A model generated the notes under the pieces. It ran no database searches, was not told the DNA's origin, and saw only the letters and a list, made by a program, of their open reading frames with translations. Below, in pieces: positions 44,163 to 53,837 of a stretch of 64,000 nucleotides of DNA. Position 1 is the stretch's first letter. Every line of letters begins with the position of its first letter. The stretch is from Pseudomonadota bacterium. Its GTDB lineage: Bacteria > Pseudomonadota > Gammaproteobacteria > Burkholderiales > Burkholderiaceae_E. Both the position numbers and the translations under genes were made by a program. Location: NCBI GenBank assembly GCA_029779435.1, contig JAKPAM010000179.1, positions 1 to 64,000 on the forward strand, given 5' to 3'.

Positions 44163-45059
44163 GTGGACCACGGCCGCTTCCCCGATCGCCATCGCTATGG
44201 CCGTGTTCCGACCCCTGCCTATGGTCGCCGCCGCTGGCTGCGGGCCGTGCATCGCTGGTGTGGTCTCATTGCGGGGATCGGTGTGTTGTGGCTGGGCGCG
44301 ACGGGCGTCGCCTTGTCGCTGTCGGATGCGATGGGGTTGAGCGCGCGCCCGCTGCCCCCCGCTGTGCAGCGATGGTTCTATGGCCTCGAGGCGCATCCGC
44401 CGGTCGTCGTGCGTCGTGACGGCCACGAGCTGTCGTCGCTGGCACCGCGCGAATGGTCGTTCGATGGGCATCGGATCGAGCAGGCGCCGGGCGACCCCGT
44501 GGAGGTATTGCGCGGGGGCGGCGGGTGGTATGCGATCGGCCGCGACGGCGTGCTGTTGTTGTCGGATGACGGCGAGGTCATCGATCGCGTGATGGCGGCG
44601 TCGCTCGGCCTCGGACGCCTGGCGGGTGCCACTCTGGTGGCGGCTGGCGTCTGCGTGCGCGATGAAGCCGCCCGCGAGCGCTGCACGGATGATGGCGTGA
44701 CATGGTCGCCACGCGAGGCCGGCGCCGCGCACGAAGGATCGGTCCGGGAGGGTTCCGGGCGCGATGCGGCGGAGGCGCGCACCCGATCGCCATCCGCGGC
44801 GATCGGGACCGGCGGCGCAGGTGCCTCTGTTGCCATCACCGCTGCCGCTGTCACCGCTGCTGCCGCGACCGCCGCCGCGCCCGAGGCCATCACGGCCGAG
44901 CGCTTGATCCAGGATCTGCATGCGCTGCGATTCCTGGGGGGCTTCGCCGATATGCTCGCGGCGCTGTTCGGCCTGGCGTTGATCGTGCTGGGCGTGACGG
45001 GGCTGTGGACGGCGATCCGGCCTGGCCGGCGCCCTGGTCGGGCGGGGCGTCCTCGTTGA
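44163..45059 (+). CDS. PepSY-associated membrane protein
   Basis: 298 residues from a GTG 6 bases after the FMN gene. Two membrane segments (about 33-53 and 262-283) flank a periplasmic part. Conserved His30 (AVHRWCG) and His253 (DLHALRFLGG) resemble the haem-coordinating or quinone-side His of PepSY_TM proteins. An Ala/Thr/Val-rich low-complexity stretch lies near residues 220-245. Proposed role: moving electrons across the inner membrane to the FMN protein; inferred from family and context. No good Shine-Dalgarno, so coupled translation is likely. Confidence 0.75.
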   Translation: MDHGRFPDRHRYGRVPTPAYGRRRWLRAVHRWCGLIAGIGVLWLGATGVALSLSDAMGLSARPLPPAVQRWFYGLEAHPPVVVRRDGHELSSLAPREWSFDGHRIEQAPGDPVEVLRGGGGWYAIGRDGVLLLSDDGEVIDRVMAASLGLGRLAGATLVAAGVCVRDEAARERCTDDGVTWSPREAGAAHEGSVREGSGRDAAEARTRSPSAAIGTGGAGASVAITAAAVTAAAATAAAPEAITAERLIQDLHALRFLGGFADMLAALFGLALIVLGVTGLWTAIRPGRRPGRAGRPR

Positions 45060-45249
45060 GCGAGGCCTGATCCTCTGACTCCGGGGGCTTCTCGTGTCCG
45101 GGGGGCCCGCCGCACCCGGCAAGCGTTTTGCGCACTGCAACCTCTGCACGCCCCGCACGGCAGGGCTAACATAGCCCGATTGCAGCCCGTCGCCCGGCGA
45201 GCCGGCCGTGTGCTGTCGACACCCCAGGCATCTACGAGGAGACACCCCG

Positions 45250-46959
45250 ATGCACGAACTCGTCATCCGTGGCGGCACGCTGATCGACGGAACGGGCGCG
45301 CCGCGGCGCATCGCCGACGTCGCGATCGACAACGGCCGGATCACCGCCGTCGGCGACGTGCCGCAGCGCGGCCAGAGCGAGATCGATGCGACCGGCCTGC
45401 TGGTCACTCCCGGCTTCGTCGACATCCACACGCACTACGATGGCCAGGCGACCTGGGATTCGACGCTGACGCCGTCAAGCTGGCACGGCGTGACGACGGC
45501 GATCTTCGGCAACTGCGGTGTCGGCTTCGCGCCGGTCAAACCCGGCGCCACGGATTTCCTGATCAACCTGATGGAAGGCGTCGAGGACATCCCGGGCACC
45601 GTGCTCAACGAGGGCGTGACGTTCAACTGGGAGTCGTTTCCCGAGTACCTGGACGAACTGGCGCGCCGGCCGCGCACGATGGACATCGGCGCGCAGGTGC
45701 CGCACGCGGCGCTGCGTTTCTACGTGATGGGCGAGCGCGGCGCCGACTACCAGGCGATACCCACCGAGGACGAGGCGGCGCGGATGGGCGATCTGCTCGA
45801 AGAGGCGCTAAGGGCTGGCGCCTTCGGATTCTCGACGTCGCGCACGACCAAGCACAAGGCGCGCGACGGGCGGCTGGTACCGACGCTCGGTGCCGACGAG
45901 CCCGAATTGTTCGCGCTCGCGCTGGCGATGAAGCGCGCGGGCCGGGGCGTGCTCGAAGTCAACTCCGACTGGGGGCAGGGCGAGTTCGAGATCCTGCGCG
46001 ACGCCGCGCGGCTCGCGCAGCGGCCGTTGTCGTGCCTGCTGCTGCAATACCACCAGGCGCCCGAGCGCTGGCGCGACGTGATGGACGGCATCGCCGACGC
46101 GCGCCGCGAGGGGATCGAGGTCTCGGCGCAGGTCGCGACGCGGCCGGTCGGCGTCATCATGAGCCTGGACACCACGGTCAACCCGTTCGGCTCGCACCCG
46201 ACGTGGGTGCATGAGCTGGCGCCGCTGCCGCATGCCGAGCGCGTCGCGCGGCTGCGCGGCGATGCCGCGCTGCGCGAGCGTCTGCTGGCCGATACACCCA
46301 AGAGTCACTGGCTCGCCGAGCGGCTGGCGATCGCCTACCCGATCGGCGACGTGCCGGACTACGAGCCGGCTCCGGAGCGGAGTGTCGCATCGTTGGCCCG
46401 GGCCGAAGGCAAGACGTTATGGGCCAAGGCGCTCGAGCTGCTGCTGGAGGATGACGGCAACGGTTTGCTGATGCACCCGTTCGAGAACTACCACGCGGGC
46501 AACATGGACGTCGTGCGCGAGATGCTCGTCAATCCGTTCAGCGTCGTCAGCGGCAGCGATGCGGGAGCGCACGTCAGCACGATCTGCGACGCCAGTTCGC
46601 CGACGTCGCTGCTCGTGCACTGGGGCCGTGACCGCCGTCGCGGCGAGGGCCTGGACCTGGAGTTCGTCGTGCACAAGCAGACGCAGGGCAACGCGCTGTC
46701 GTATGGCCTGACCGACCGGGGCGTCGTCGCGCCGGGCATGCGCGCGGACCTGAACATCATCGATTTCGACCGGTTGCAGTTGTGCAAGCCGCAGGTGGTG
46801 GCGGATTTGCCGGCAGGCGGTCGCCGTTTCATCCAGCGGGCACGCGGTTACCGGCACACGTTCGTCGCGGGCGTCGAGACGCTGCGCGACGATGAACTGA
46901 CCGGCGCGCTGCCTGGTCGCCTGCTTCGCGCCGGTACCCTGGAGACGCACCATGCATGA
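45250..46959 (+). CDS. N-acyl-D-amino-acid deacylase family amidohydrolase (copy 1)
   Basis: 569 residues, ATG behind GAGGAG. Amidohydrolase superfamily (Amidohydro_3): metal motif [29 protein letters not shown] near the C-terminus, and the composite beta-sandwich formed by N- and C-terminal strands ([24 protein letters not shown]). D-aminoacylases remove the acyl group from N-acyl-D-amino acids; related enzymes hydrolyse other N-acyl or cyclic amides. It overlaps the next gene, a paralogue, by 8 bases. Confidence 0.88.
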   Translation: MHELVIRGGTLIDGTGAPRRIADVAIDNGRITAVGDVPQRGQSEIDATGLLVTPGFVDIHTHYDGQATWDSTLTPSSWHGVTTAIFGNCGVGFAPVKPGATDFLINLMEGVEDIPGTVLNEGVTFNWESFPEYLDELARRPRTMDIGAQVPHAALRFYVMGERGADYQAIPTEDEAARMGDLLEEALRAGAFGFSTSRTTKHKARDGRLVPTLGADEPELFALALAMKRAGRGVLEVNSDWGQGEFEILRDAARLAQRPLSCLLLQYHQAPERWRDVMDGIADARREGIEVSAQVATRPVGVIMSLDTTVNPFGSHPTWVHELAPLPHAERVARLRGDAALRERLLADTPKSHWLAERLAIAYPIGDVPDYEPAPERSVASLARAEGKTLWAKALELLLEDDGNGLLMHPFENYHAGNMDVVREMLVNPFSVVSGSDAGAHVSTICDASSPTSLLVHWGRDRRRGEGLDLEFVVHKQTQGNALSYGLTDRGVVAPGMRADLNIIDFDRLQLCKPQVVADLPAGGRRFIQRARGYRHTFVAGVETLRDDELTGALPGRLLRAGTLETHHA

Positions 46960-48643
46960 CCTGTTGATCCACAACGCGCTGATCGTCGACGGCACCGGCC
47001 ACGAGCCCTTCATGGGCATGCTGGCCGTGACCGACGGCCGTATCAGCTTCATCGAGCCCGAAGCCGATCCGTTGCCTGACGCGCGCGAGATCATCGACGC
47101 CGACGGCAAGGCGTTGATGCCCGGCATCATCGACGGCCATACCCACTACGATGCGCAGATCACCTGGGATCCGCTGGTCGATCCGTCGCCGTCGCTGGGC
47201 GTGACCACGGTCGTCATGGGCAACTGCGGCTTCACGATCGCGCCGTGCCGGCCCGCCGACCGGGACCTGACGATGCGCAACCTGACGCAGGTCGAAGGCA
47301 TGTCGCTGCAGGCGCTGCGCGATGGCGTGCGTTGGGAGTTCGAGAGCTTCCCCGAATATCTGGCCATGCTCGAACGGCGCGGCGTCGGTCCCAATGTCGC
47401 GGCGTTCATCGGTCATTCGGGGCTGCGCACTTATGTGATGGGAGAAGCCGCGACGCAGCGCGCCGCCAACGACGACGAGATCCGGCAGATGGCCGATATC
47501 GTTCGCGAAGCGATGCGGGCGGGGGCGATCGGCCTGGCGTCGACGACCAGCGAGGCGCACAACGGCGACAACGCGATACCGATGCCGTCGCGGCTCGCCG
47601 ACGACCGAGAGATGCTCGCGCTGACCGGCGCGATGGGCGAGACGGGCCACGGCCTGTTCATGCTCACCGGCGGTTCGAAGACCACGCTCGATGCGGTCGA
47701 GCAGATCGCCGAGCATAGCGGCCGTCCGATCCGGCTGGTCTGGGGGTTTCTCGACAATCCGGCTCGCCCCGGTGGCGCGCTCAAGAACCTGCAACGGGCC
47801 GCGCAGATCCGCGAGCGCGGCCGGCGGCTCTACCCCGAGGTCTCGTGCGCGCCGCTGACGATGGACTTCACGCTGCGCAACGCTTACCCGCTCGAAGGGT
47901 ATGGCGCGTGGGAGCCGGCGATGACGGCGGATGAGGCCGATCTCGCCGCCGTCTATCGTGATCCGCTGTTCCGTGAGCGGATGAAGGAAGAGCTCGAGCG
48001 CTTCAAGGGGCGGCGGCTGTTCAATAGCGATTGGGAAAAGGTCACGGTGTCCGAAGCCACCAGCGACGCCAACCGCGCGCTCGAAGGCCGGTCGATCGCC
48101 GAGCTGGCGGCCGAGCGCGGCCAGCATCCGCTGGACACGATGCTGGATATCGGCCTGGCCGAAGATCTCGGAACCTTGTTCGAGGCCAAGCTGCTGAACT
48201 CCGATGAGACGGCGGTCGGCGAACTGATCTCGGATCCCGACGCTTATATCGGCCTGTCCGATGCGGGTGCGCATCTGAGCTTCCTATGTGATGCAGGGTT
48301 CGGCCTGCATCTGCTCGGCCGTTGGGTGCGCGAGTTGCAAAGGCTGTCGCTGGCTCAGGCCGTGCACAAGCTGACCGGGCAGCCAGCGCAGATCATGGGC
48401 ATCACCGATCGCGGCGAGCTGGCGGTCGGCAAGGCGGCCGATCTGCTGTGGTTCGATCCGGCGACCGTCGGGCGCGGCGCGAAGCGGCGCCTGCATGATC
48501 TGCCCGGTGGCGTGGCGCGCGTGACGACGCCGGGGCTCGGCGTGCGGGGCGTGTGGGTCAACGGCGTGCGGATGGTCGACAGCGACGGTGTCGTGCGCGC
48601 GGATCGTCTGCCGGGGCGGGTGTTGCGGGAGTTCGCGGCTTAG
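46952..48643 (+). CDS. N-acyl-D-amino-acid deacylase family amidohydrolase (copy 2)
   Basis: 563 residues, paralogous to the preceding gene with the same order of motifs: LIVDGTGHEPF, GIIDGHTHYDAQITWDP, GNCGFTIAPC, EAHNGDNAIP and LSDAGAHLSFL. The two proteins may have different acyl or amino-acid preference, or form a heteromer. Its ATG lies inside the last codons of the upstream gene, so the pair is translationally coupled. Confidence 0.88.
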   Translation: MHDLLIHNALIVDGTGHEPFMGMLAVTDGRISFIEPEADPLPDAREIIDADGKALMPGIIDGHTHYDAQITWDPLVDPSPSLGVTTVVMGNCGFTIAPCRPADRDLTMRNLTQVEGMSLQALRDGVRWEFESFPEYLAMLERRGVGPNVAAFIGHSGLRTYVMGEAATQRAANDDEIRQMADIVREAMRAGAIGLASTTSEAHNGDNAIPMPSRLADDREMLALTGAMGETGHGLFMLTGGSKTTLDAVEQIAEHSGRPIRLVWGFLDNPARPGGALKNLQRAAQIRERGRRLYPEVSCAPLTMDFTLRNAYPLEGYGAWEPAMTADEADLAAVYRDPLFRERMKEELERFKGRRLFNSDWEKVTVSEATSDANRALEGRSIAELAAERGQHPLDTMLDIGLAEDLGTLFEAKLLNSDETAVGELISDPDAYIGLSDAGAHLSFLCDAGFGLHLLGRWVRELQRLSLAQAVHKLTGQPAQIMGITDRGELAVGKAADLLWFDPATVGRGAKRRLHDLPGGVARVTTPGLGVRGVWVNGVRMVDSDGVVRADRLPGRVLREFAA

Positions 48644-48654
48644 GGTTCTGTTGT

Positions 48655-48726
48655 TGGCGTTCGACCTTTGGATGGGCGTGTCACGGGGGCGCCGCCGTGA
48701 TGCCCTCACGCAAAGGTCGAACGCCA
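48655..48726. repeat. 72-base composite palindrome
   Basis: A perfect 16-bp inverted repeat (TGGCGTTCGACCTTTG at 48655-48670; CAAAGGTCGAACGCCA at 48711-48726) encloses further stems: GGGC (48674-48677) / GCCC (48702-48705) and TCACGG (48681-48686) / CCGTGA (48695-48700). It lies between the deacylase pair and the Hsp15 gene, 11 bases after the stop. No T-run follows, so it may be a repetitive palindromic unit or tiny non-autonomous element, or an RNA-level stabiliser. Confidence 0.75.
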
Positions 48727-48793
48727 CATTCCCTGCACTCAGCGTCACCGTCGTGACAAACTTGCGCAAAAGCCGAACCAGGATCGAGGACGG

Positions 48794-49180
48794 ATGGAAG
48801 GCGTAAGAATCGACAAGTGGCTATGGGCCGCGCGCTTCTACAAGACGCGCAGCCTCGCGCAGACGGCGCTCGAGCGGGGTCAGGTGCTGGTTGGCGACGA
48901 GCGGGTCAAACTGTCGCGGCCGGTGCGCGAGGGCGACGAGGTGCGGATCCGGATCGGCGGTATCGACCGTACCGTCAAGGTCCTGGCGCTGTCCGAACAG
49001 CGCGGCCCGGCCAGTGTGGCGCAGACGTTGTACCAGGAAACGCAGGATTCGATCACCCGGCGGGTCGCCGAGATCGCCCGCCGCGCGTTGGTCGCCGAGC
49101 CCGCGCATGCGATCGAAGGCGGCCGGCCGACCAAGCGGGATCGGCGGCACCTCGAACGATGGCACGGCACGGACGAGTAG
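48794..49180 (+). CDS. hslR: Heat shock protein 15-like S4-domain RNA-binding protein
   Basis: 128 residues. The S4 domain occupies the N-terminus (RIDKWLWAARFYKTRSLAQTALERGQVLV), followed by a basic C-terminal tail (GRPTKRDRRHLERWH). Hsp15 binds free 50S subunits carrying nascent chains and helps recycle stalled ribosomes. GAGGA sits just upstream of the ATG. Confidence 0.93.
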   Translation: MEGVRIDKWLWAARFYKTRSLAQTALERGQVLVGDERVKLSRPVREGDEVRIRIGGIDRTVKVLALSEQRGPASVAQTLYQETQDSITRRVAEIARRALVAEPAHAIEGGRPTKRDRRHLERWHGTDE

Positions 49181-49235
49181 GCTGCCGTCGCGCATGCGAC
49201 CCAAGGTCGCGGGCCCTCACTCGCGGAACAGGCCG

Positions 49236-51101
49236 CTAGCGTCCCAGCAACGTCCGGCTCAAGCGGTCGAACGCCATCGTCGGCAGCGCAGCGATGTCGC
49301 GCACGATGATCGCATTGTCGTAGTAGCTGGCCGCCGCGTCATCGCCGACGCCGATGCCCACCAGCTCGACACCCTGGTCCCGCAAGCGGCGGATCCTTAG
49401 CGTCAGGTCGCTCTGCAGCACCTGGCGATGGCCGTCGCCGGTGACAGGGTGCCCGTCCGACAGGACGAACATCACGTGCCGCTCGCCGCGCCGCGCGATC
49501 AGGCGTTCGGCGGCCCAGGCCAGCGCCTCGCCGTCCGGATTCTGGTCGCCGCAGCGCATCTCGACGACGCCCGAAGGATCGTCGACGGCGAACGATTTGA
49601 ACACCTGCAGGTCCAGCCGCTCGACGAAGCGGTTGAACGGCCGCATGTCGACGCCGCGCGCCGCCGCCTGCTGGTAATGTTCGCGCATCGCCGCGTCGAC
49701 GATCGAACTGAAGCCCAGGATCTCGAACGGATAGCCGAGCCGGCCCAGCGCGGTCGCCATCGCCGCCGTGCACAGCTTGGCGATGCGCAGCTTGTCGCCG
49801 GCCATCGAGGCGCTCAGGTCGATCAGGATCGAGATCGCCAGGTTGCGGCTGGGCAGCGGCCGTTCGATGCGAAACGGCGTGCGGTAGCTCGGCTGCGCGG
49901 CGAGGCGTCCGAGGGCGGCCGGATGGATGCGGCCGCGTTCCTGTTCGTAGCGCCACGCATTCGGCGCCTCGGCCTTCAGCGCGCGTTCGAGCTTCTCGGC
50001 GAGCCGGCCGGTGGCCTTGAGCGCATCGCGCCGCAATGCGACCCACGCGGCGCGGTCGCCACGTCCCGAATGATCGACGACGCGGTCGAACTCGCGCGTC
50101 AGCGGGATCGAATACAGCGCGGTCGGCGTGCGCCGTGCCCGGGCCGCGCGCACGGCCGCCTCGATCGCGGCCCCGGTGGCCTGCCCCTTCGGCGGGGCGC
50201 GGGTCGCCAGCGGATCGATCAGCGAATCGAGGTCGGGTTCGAACTGCGTCAGATCCGGTGGGGGCGGGTCGCCTTCGTCATCATCGTGGCCGTCGTCGTC
50301 GAATGTCAGCGCATCGTCCTGCAGGGTGTCGGCATTCGTCTGCTCGTCGGCCAACGCAACCGCGTCATCGTTGCCGGCTGGCGGCCCCTCGTCCAGGTCG
50401 ATCCGCGCGCTGAGCTGGTTGTTCCGCGCGTCCTGCTGCAGGCGCTGCACGATCCGCACCAGCGCCAGGGCCGCCTCGGCGCTCTCGGCCGAGCTGCGCG
50501 ACGTTCGCGCCGCTTCCAGCAACGGTTCGCTCAGGCGCAGCGCTTCTCGCAGCAGCGGCTCGCGGGCGAGCACGCGGGCCAGCCGCGCCGCGCGTGCCGC
50601 GTGCCCGGTCGGGGCCGCGACGATCGGGGCGTCGCCAGTGTCCGGGTCGCCCCACAGCGTTCGTCCGATGGCGTCGAGATAGCGCACCTCCCAAGGTACC
50701 AGCGGCCCGCTCGCGAGCAGCCGTCGCCGTTCGGCGTCGCGCCGCGCGCGCAGGAAGCGCGCGGCGCCGGGGTGCGTGATCAACAGGCGGCGCGCGCAGC
50801 GATGATCGTCGATGACCTGTCCGATCGCGCGGGCCATCACGCCGGGCAGGCGGCGCAGCGGACCGGCGGATGCATGCTGGCGGCGCGCGATCAGCAGGTC
50901 GACGGTGCCGATCATCCGGTCGAGCGTCTCGTCGAGCAGCATCGATTCGGGCAGCACGATGCCGCTGCGATCGAGGCGCGCCGGGGGACCGGCGAAGGTC
51001 ACGGCCAGCGTGTAGTCGCCGCTGACGACGCGCGCGATCTTCTCCAGCACGGCGCGCGGATGGCGGCCGGGACTGTGCGGCGTGCCGTGCTGGCCTTTCA
51101 T
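49236..51101 (-). CDS. CobT-like von Willebrand factor A protein
   Basis: 621 residues. The C-terminal VWA domain has a MIDAS motif DLSAS (about residue 428), with the rest of the metal site in the FVLSDGHP strand. The middle is a long acidic, Asp-rich linker (DDDGHDDDEGD). The N-terminus resembles CobT-type subunits of aerobic cobaltochelatase. It is 34 bases downstream of a CobS-like MoxR ATPase. No CobN or other cobalamin gene is in the window, so it may be a MoxR-VWA chaperone pair acting on another metal enzyme. Confidence 0.8.
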   Translation of the reverse strand: MKGQHGTPHSPGRHPRAVLEKIARVVSGDYTLAVTFAGPPARLDRSGIVLPESMLLDETLDRMIGTVDLLIARRQHASAGPLRRLPGVMARAIGQVIDDHRCARRLLITHPGAARFLRARRDAERRRLLASGPLVPWEVRYLDAIGRTLWGDPDTGDAPIVAAPTGHAARAARLARVLAREPLLREALRLSEPLLEAARTSRSSAESAEAALALVRIVQRLQQDARNNQLSARIDLDEGPPAGNDDAVALADEQTNADTLQDDALTFDDDGHDDDEGDPPPPDLTQFEPDLDSLIDPLATRAPPKGQATGAAIEAAVRAARARRTPTALYSIPLTREFDRVVDHSGRGDRAAWVALRRDALKATGRLAEKLERALKAEAPNAWRYEQERGRIHPAALGRLAAQPSYRTPFRIERPLPSRNLAISILIDLSASMAGDKLRIAKLCTAAMATALGRLGYPFEILGFSSIVDAAMREHYQQAAARGVDMRPFNRFVERLDLQVFKSFAVDDPSGVVEMRCGDQNPDGEALAWAAERLIARRGERHVMFVLSDGHPVTGDGHRQVLQSDLTLRIRRLRDQGVELVGIGVGDDAAASYYDNAIIVRDIAALPTMAFDRLSRTLLGR

Positions 51102-51135
51102 CGCCTGGGGGGAGCGAGACCGCGGGGCTGAGCGC

Positions 51136-52104
51136 TTAGCGCGCCGGCAGCCGGTGCGCGATCAGGCCGCGCACGACGTCGGCATCGGACGGATTGATCT
51201 TCGCGAAGATCACCGGTCCGGCCGCGCGCAACGGATCCTGATGGCGTGCGGTCAGCAGCGCCCAATCGAGCAGGCGGCGCGTCGAGAACGTGCAGCTCAG
51301 CTCCTGGCGCTCGAACGCCTGGCGGCAGTCGGCAGCGACCAGCGTCATCGCCTGGATCGTCGCGGCATCCAGCAGGCCCTTCATCCGGGCGTTCAGCAGC
51401 TTGCGCTCCTGGGCCGTCGACAGGTAATCGATGTGGTAGATGCGCCAGCGATCGAGAAACGCTTCGTTCAGCGGATTGGCACCCAGGTACAGATGCCGGT
51501 ACTCGCCCATCGCGCCGGCCGTGTTCGCGGTGGCGAACAGGCGGAAGCGCGGATGCGGCGCGATGATCTCGTTGCCCTTTTCCTTGAGCAGCAGCCTTCC
51601 TTGCGGCTCGAGCACGGCGGTCAGCACCGCGAGGATCGCCGGTTCGGCGAAATCGATCTCGTCGACGATCAGCCATGCGCCGGTCTTCAGTGCGAACGGC
51701 AGCACGCCGTCGATCCACTCGGTCTCGCCGCCCTTGACGGTCCACAGGCCGACGAAATCCGAGACGGTCGTCTGCCCGTTCATATTGGCGCGCAGCACCG
51801 GTTGGCGCACGCGTGCGGCGATCTGCTCGATGAAGCTCGTCTTGCCCGCGCCAGTATGGCCGATCAGCAGCAGGCGCCGGTTTTCGGTGATGTCCTCGAT
51901 CGCGTCGTGATAGCGCGGATCGAAGATGTGATGCCGATCCAGCGGCGGGACGAGATCGCCGCCGGGGCCGGGTTCGAACAGGCTGGCGCCGACCCGGATC
52001 GGCGCTGGACGGGCGGCGCGGCGATTGGCGGTGCGTGCTTCAGAGTTGGCGGCTCGTCGTTCGGAGCGAGGGGGGGCGGAGCGGGCGGGGTGGGAGGAGG
52101 GCAT
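51136..52104 (-). CDS. CobS-like MoxR-family AAA+ ATPase
   Basis: 322 residues. The first ~50 are low complexity (Arg/Ala/Ser). The AAA+ core has Walker A GHTGAGKT (82-89), Walker B LIVDEIDFAE and a sensor-1 region LFATANTAG. Similar to the CobS ATPase that works with CobT on cobaltochelatase. MoxR ATPases usually remodel or metallate partner proteins with a VWA subunit, here the next gene. Confidence 0.88.
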   Translation of the reverse strand: MPSSHPARSAPPRSERRAANSEARTANRRAARPAPIRVGASLFEPGPGGDLVPPLDRHHIFDPRYHDAIEDITENRRLLLIGHTGAGKTSFIEQIAARVRQPVLRANMNGQTTVSDFVGLWTVKGGETEWIDGVLPFALKTGAWLIVDEIDFAEPAILAVLTAVLEPQGRLLLKEKGNEIIAPHPRFRLFATANTAGAMGEYRHLYLGANPLNEAFLDRWRIYHIDYLSTAQERKLLNARMKGLLDAATIQAMTLVAADCRQAFERQELSCTFSTRRLLDWALLTARHQDPLRAAGPVIFAKINPSDADVVRGLIAHRLPAR

Positions 52105-52213
52105 CGGAATTCATGCAGGCGACCGGCGATCAAGCTCCCAGTCTACCGGGGCGCGGACGGCAGCATCGCTGATGCCGTCGATGCCGATGCCAATCAGGCT
52201 GATGAAGCCCGGG

Positions 52214-53581
52214 CTACCTTGTCCGCGTGCGACCGGGTTGCGGCCCGCTGGCGGCCAGGGTGACGATGCCGACGAACGAAAGCAGGCCCACGGCTGCCAG
52301 TGGCCAGCCATAGTCACCGGTGCGTTCGTGCAGCATGCCGATCGCGCCGGGGCCGAGCACGACGCCGAACACCGCGAAGAAGCGGCTCAGCGCATAGAGC
52401 CGCGCGTACGCCTCGATGCCGAATACCTCGGTCAGCAGGATCGACTGCAGCGTGACCATGTTGCCGATCGTCGAGCCGAACAGCGCGATCGCCGCGACCA
52501 GCGTCACGGCCGACGGCGCGACGCCCGCCGCCGCCAGTGCGAGTCCTTGCGTGGCCAGCAGTCCCATGATGAACGCGCGTGCCGACATGCGCTTGAGCGC
52601 GGCCACGGCGATCACGCGCGCGCCGACGCTCGCGGCGGCCATGATCGCGATCGCCAGGCCGGCCAGGCTCGCGTCGCCGGTCCGTTCGATGACCAGGTTG
52701 TAGACGTGCGTCATGCCGCCGACCTGCGCCGCCATGCCGAACAGGAACGACAGCGTCGAGACCCAGTAGAAGCGCGTGCGCAGCGCGATGTGATAAGGGA
52801 TCGACGGCGAGGCGGTGGACGCGCCGGCGGCCCTACGATCCTCGCCGCCTTGCCCGCCTTGCCCGCCTTGCCCGCCTTGCCCGCCTTGTTTGCCTTGTTT
52901 GCCGCCGTTGCCGTTGCTGGCGTCACTCTCATCATCCTCGCCCAGCGCGCGCAGACCCTTGTCCCGCGGCCATGAGCGCAGCAGGCCCCAGATCATCGGC
53001 AGCACCAGCGCCAGCAGCGCGGCGCCCAGCCACGGTCCGGCCTGCCCGAGCCCGATACCGGTGACCAGCATCGCGCTCGGCGGCGTGACGACGATCGCCC
53101 CCATCGAGTTGCCGGTCGCGGCGATCGACATCGCCGTCGAGCGCTGGGCGGAAAACCACCGTGCGACGATCGTCGTGCACGGGATCAGCGCGCACGTCGC
53201 GTAGCCGGCACCCAACAGCAGGTGAAAGCCGTACAGCGACCACAGGCTGTCGACCCACGGCAGCATCGCCAGCGCGCCTGCCATCATCAGCGCGCCGCTG
53301 GTCATCACGCTCCGTATGTCATGGCGTTCGAGCAGCTTGCCGGCCCACAGGCCGACCACCCCGCCCGCCACCGAGAACGTCGCGCTGGCCAGTGATACGT
53401 CGCTGATCGAGAACTTCCCTGATTCGAGGAAAGCGTGCAGGTAGACCGACAGGTTGTAGACGGTGACGCCCGAGCAAGCGGTGAGGATCGCGAATACGGT
53501 CGCGACGACGATCCAGCCGTAGAAAACCGGAGCGCGTCGGGACGATCGGCGCGCGGTGGGGCGGGGAGGCTCGTCGGGCAT
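52214..53581 (-). CDS. MFS transporter, OFA (oxalate/formate antiporter-like) family
   Basis: 455 residues from the ATG at 53581, with about twelve membrane segments. FYGWIVVATVFAILTACSGV is the typical OFA-type first helix, and SGKFSISDVSLASATFSVAGG and GLWAGKLLERHDIR follow. The central loop contains six Gly-Lys/Gly-Gln triplets encoded by 9-bp tandem repeats. Upstream in-frame starts (to 53737) would add a Pro/Arg-rich leader; no strong Shine-Dalgarno favours either. Substrate is probably a small carboxylate, not determinable here. Confidence 0.88.
   Translation of the reverse strand: MPDEPPRPTARRSSRRAPVFYGWIVVATVFAILTACSGVTVYNLSVYLHAFLESGKFSISDVSLASATFSVAGGVVGLWAGKLLERHDIRSVMTSGALMMAGALAMLPWVDSLWSLYGFHLLLGAGYATCALIPCTTIVARWFSAQRSTAMSIAATGNSMGAIVVTPPSAMLVTGIGLGQAGPWLGAALLALVLPMIWGLLRSWPRDKGLRALGEDDESDASNGNGGKQGKQGGQGGQGGQGGQGGEDRRAAGASTASPSIPYHIALRTRFYWVSTLSFLFGMAAQVGGMTHVYNLVIERTGDASLAGLAIAIMAAASVGARVIAVAALKRMSARAFIMGLLATQGLALAAAGVAPSAVTLVAAIALFGSTIGNMVTLQSILLTEVFGIEAYARLYALSRFFAVFGVVLGPGAIGMLHERTGDYGWPLAAVGLLSFVGIVTLAASGPQPGRTRTR
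52848..52901. repeat. Six 9-bp tandem repeats in the MFS gene
   Basis: Four copies of CCTTGCCCG followed by two of CCTTGTTTG (plus-strand reading). On the coding strand they give four GGQ and two GKQ triplets in a cytoplasmic loop. The unit is a multiple of three, so copy-number changes would keep the reading frame. Confidence 0.9.
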
Positions 53582-53837
53582 CGGGGAAGGAGATGGATCG
53601 GACTGTTCAGGCCGAGGAAGCGGGCGGCGGAAAGTTGGCGACGGAAAGAGACGATGAAAAGAGACCGCGGAAAGAAGGCGATGGATCGGCGCGCTCTCGA
53701 TGATGCCTGATCCGCCACGTCGTCGGCCGAGGCGCATCCAATGAACGCGCGGGGATCGAAGGGGGGCGAATCCGCGTGACGGAAGCGGTGCCGGGGAGTT
53801 CGTTCCATCACGACCGGCGAGTTACCATCAGGACGCC

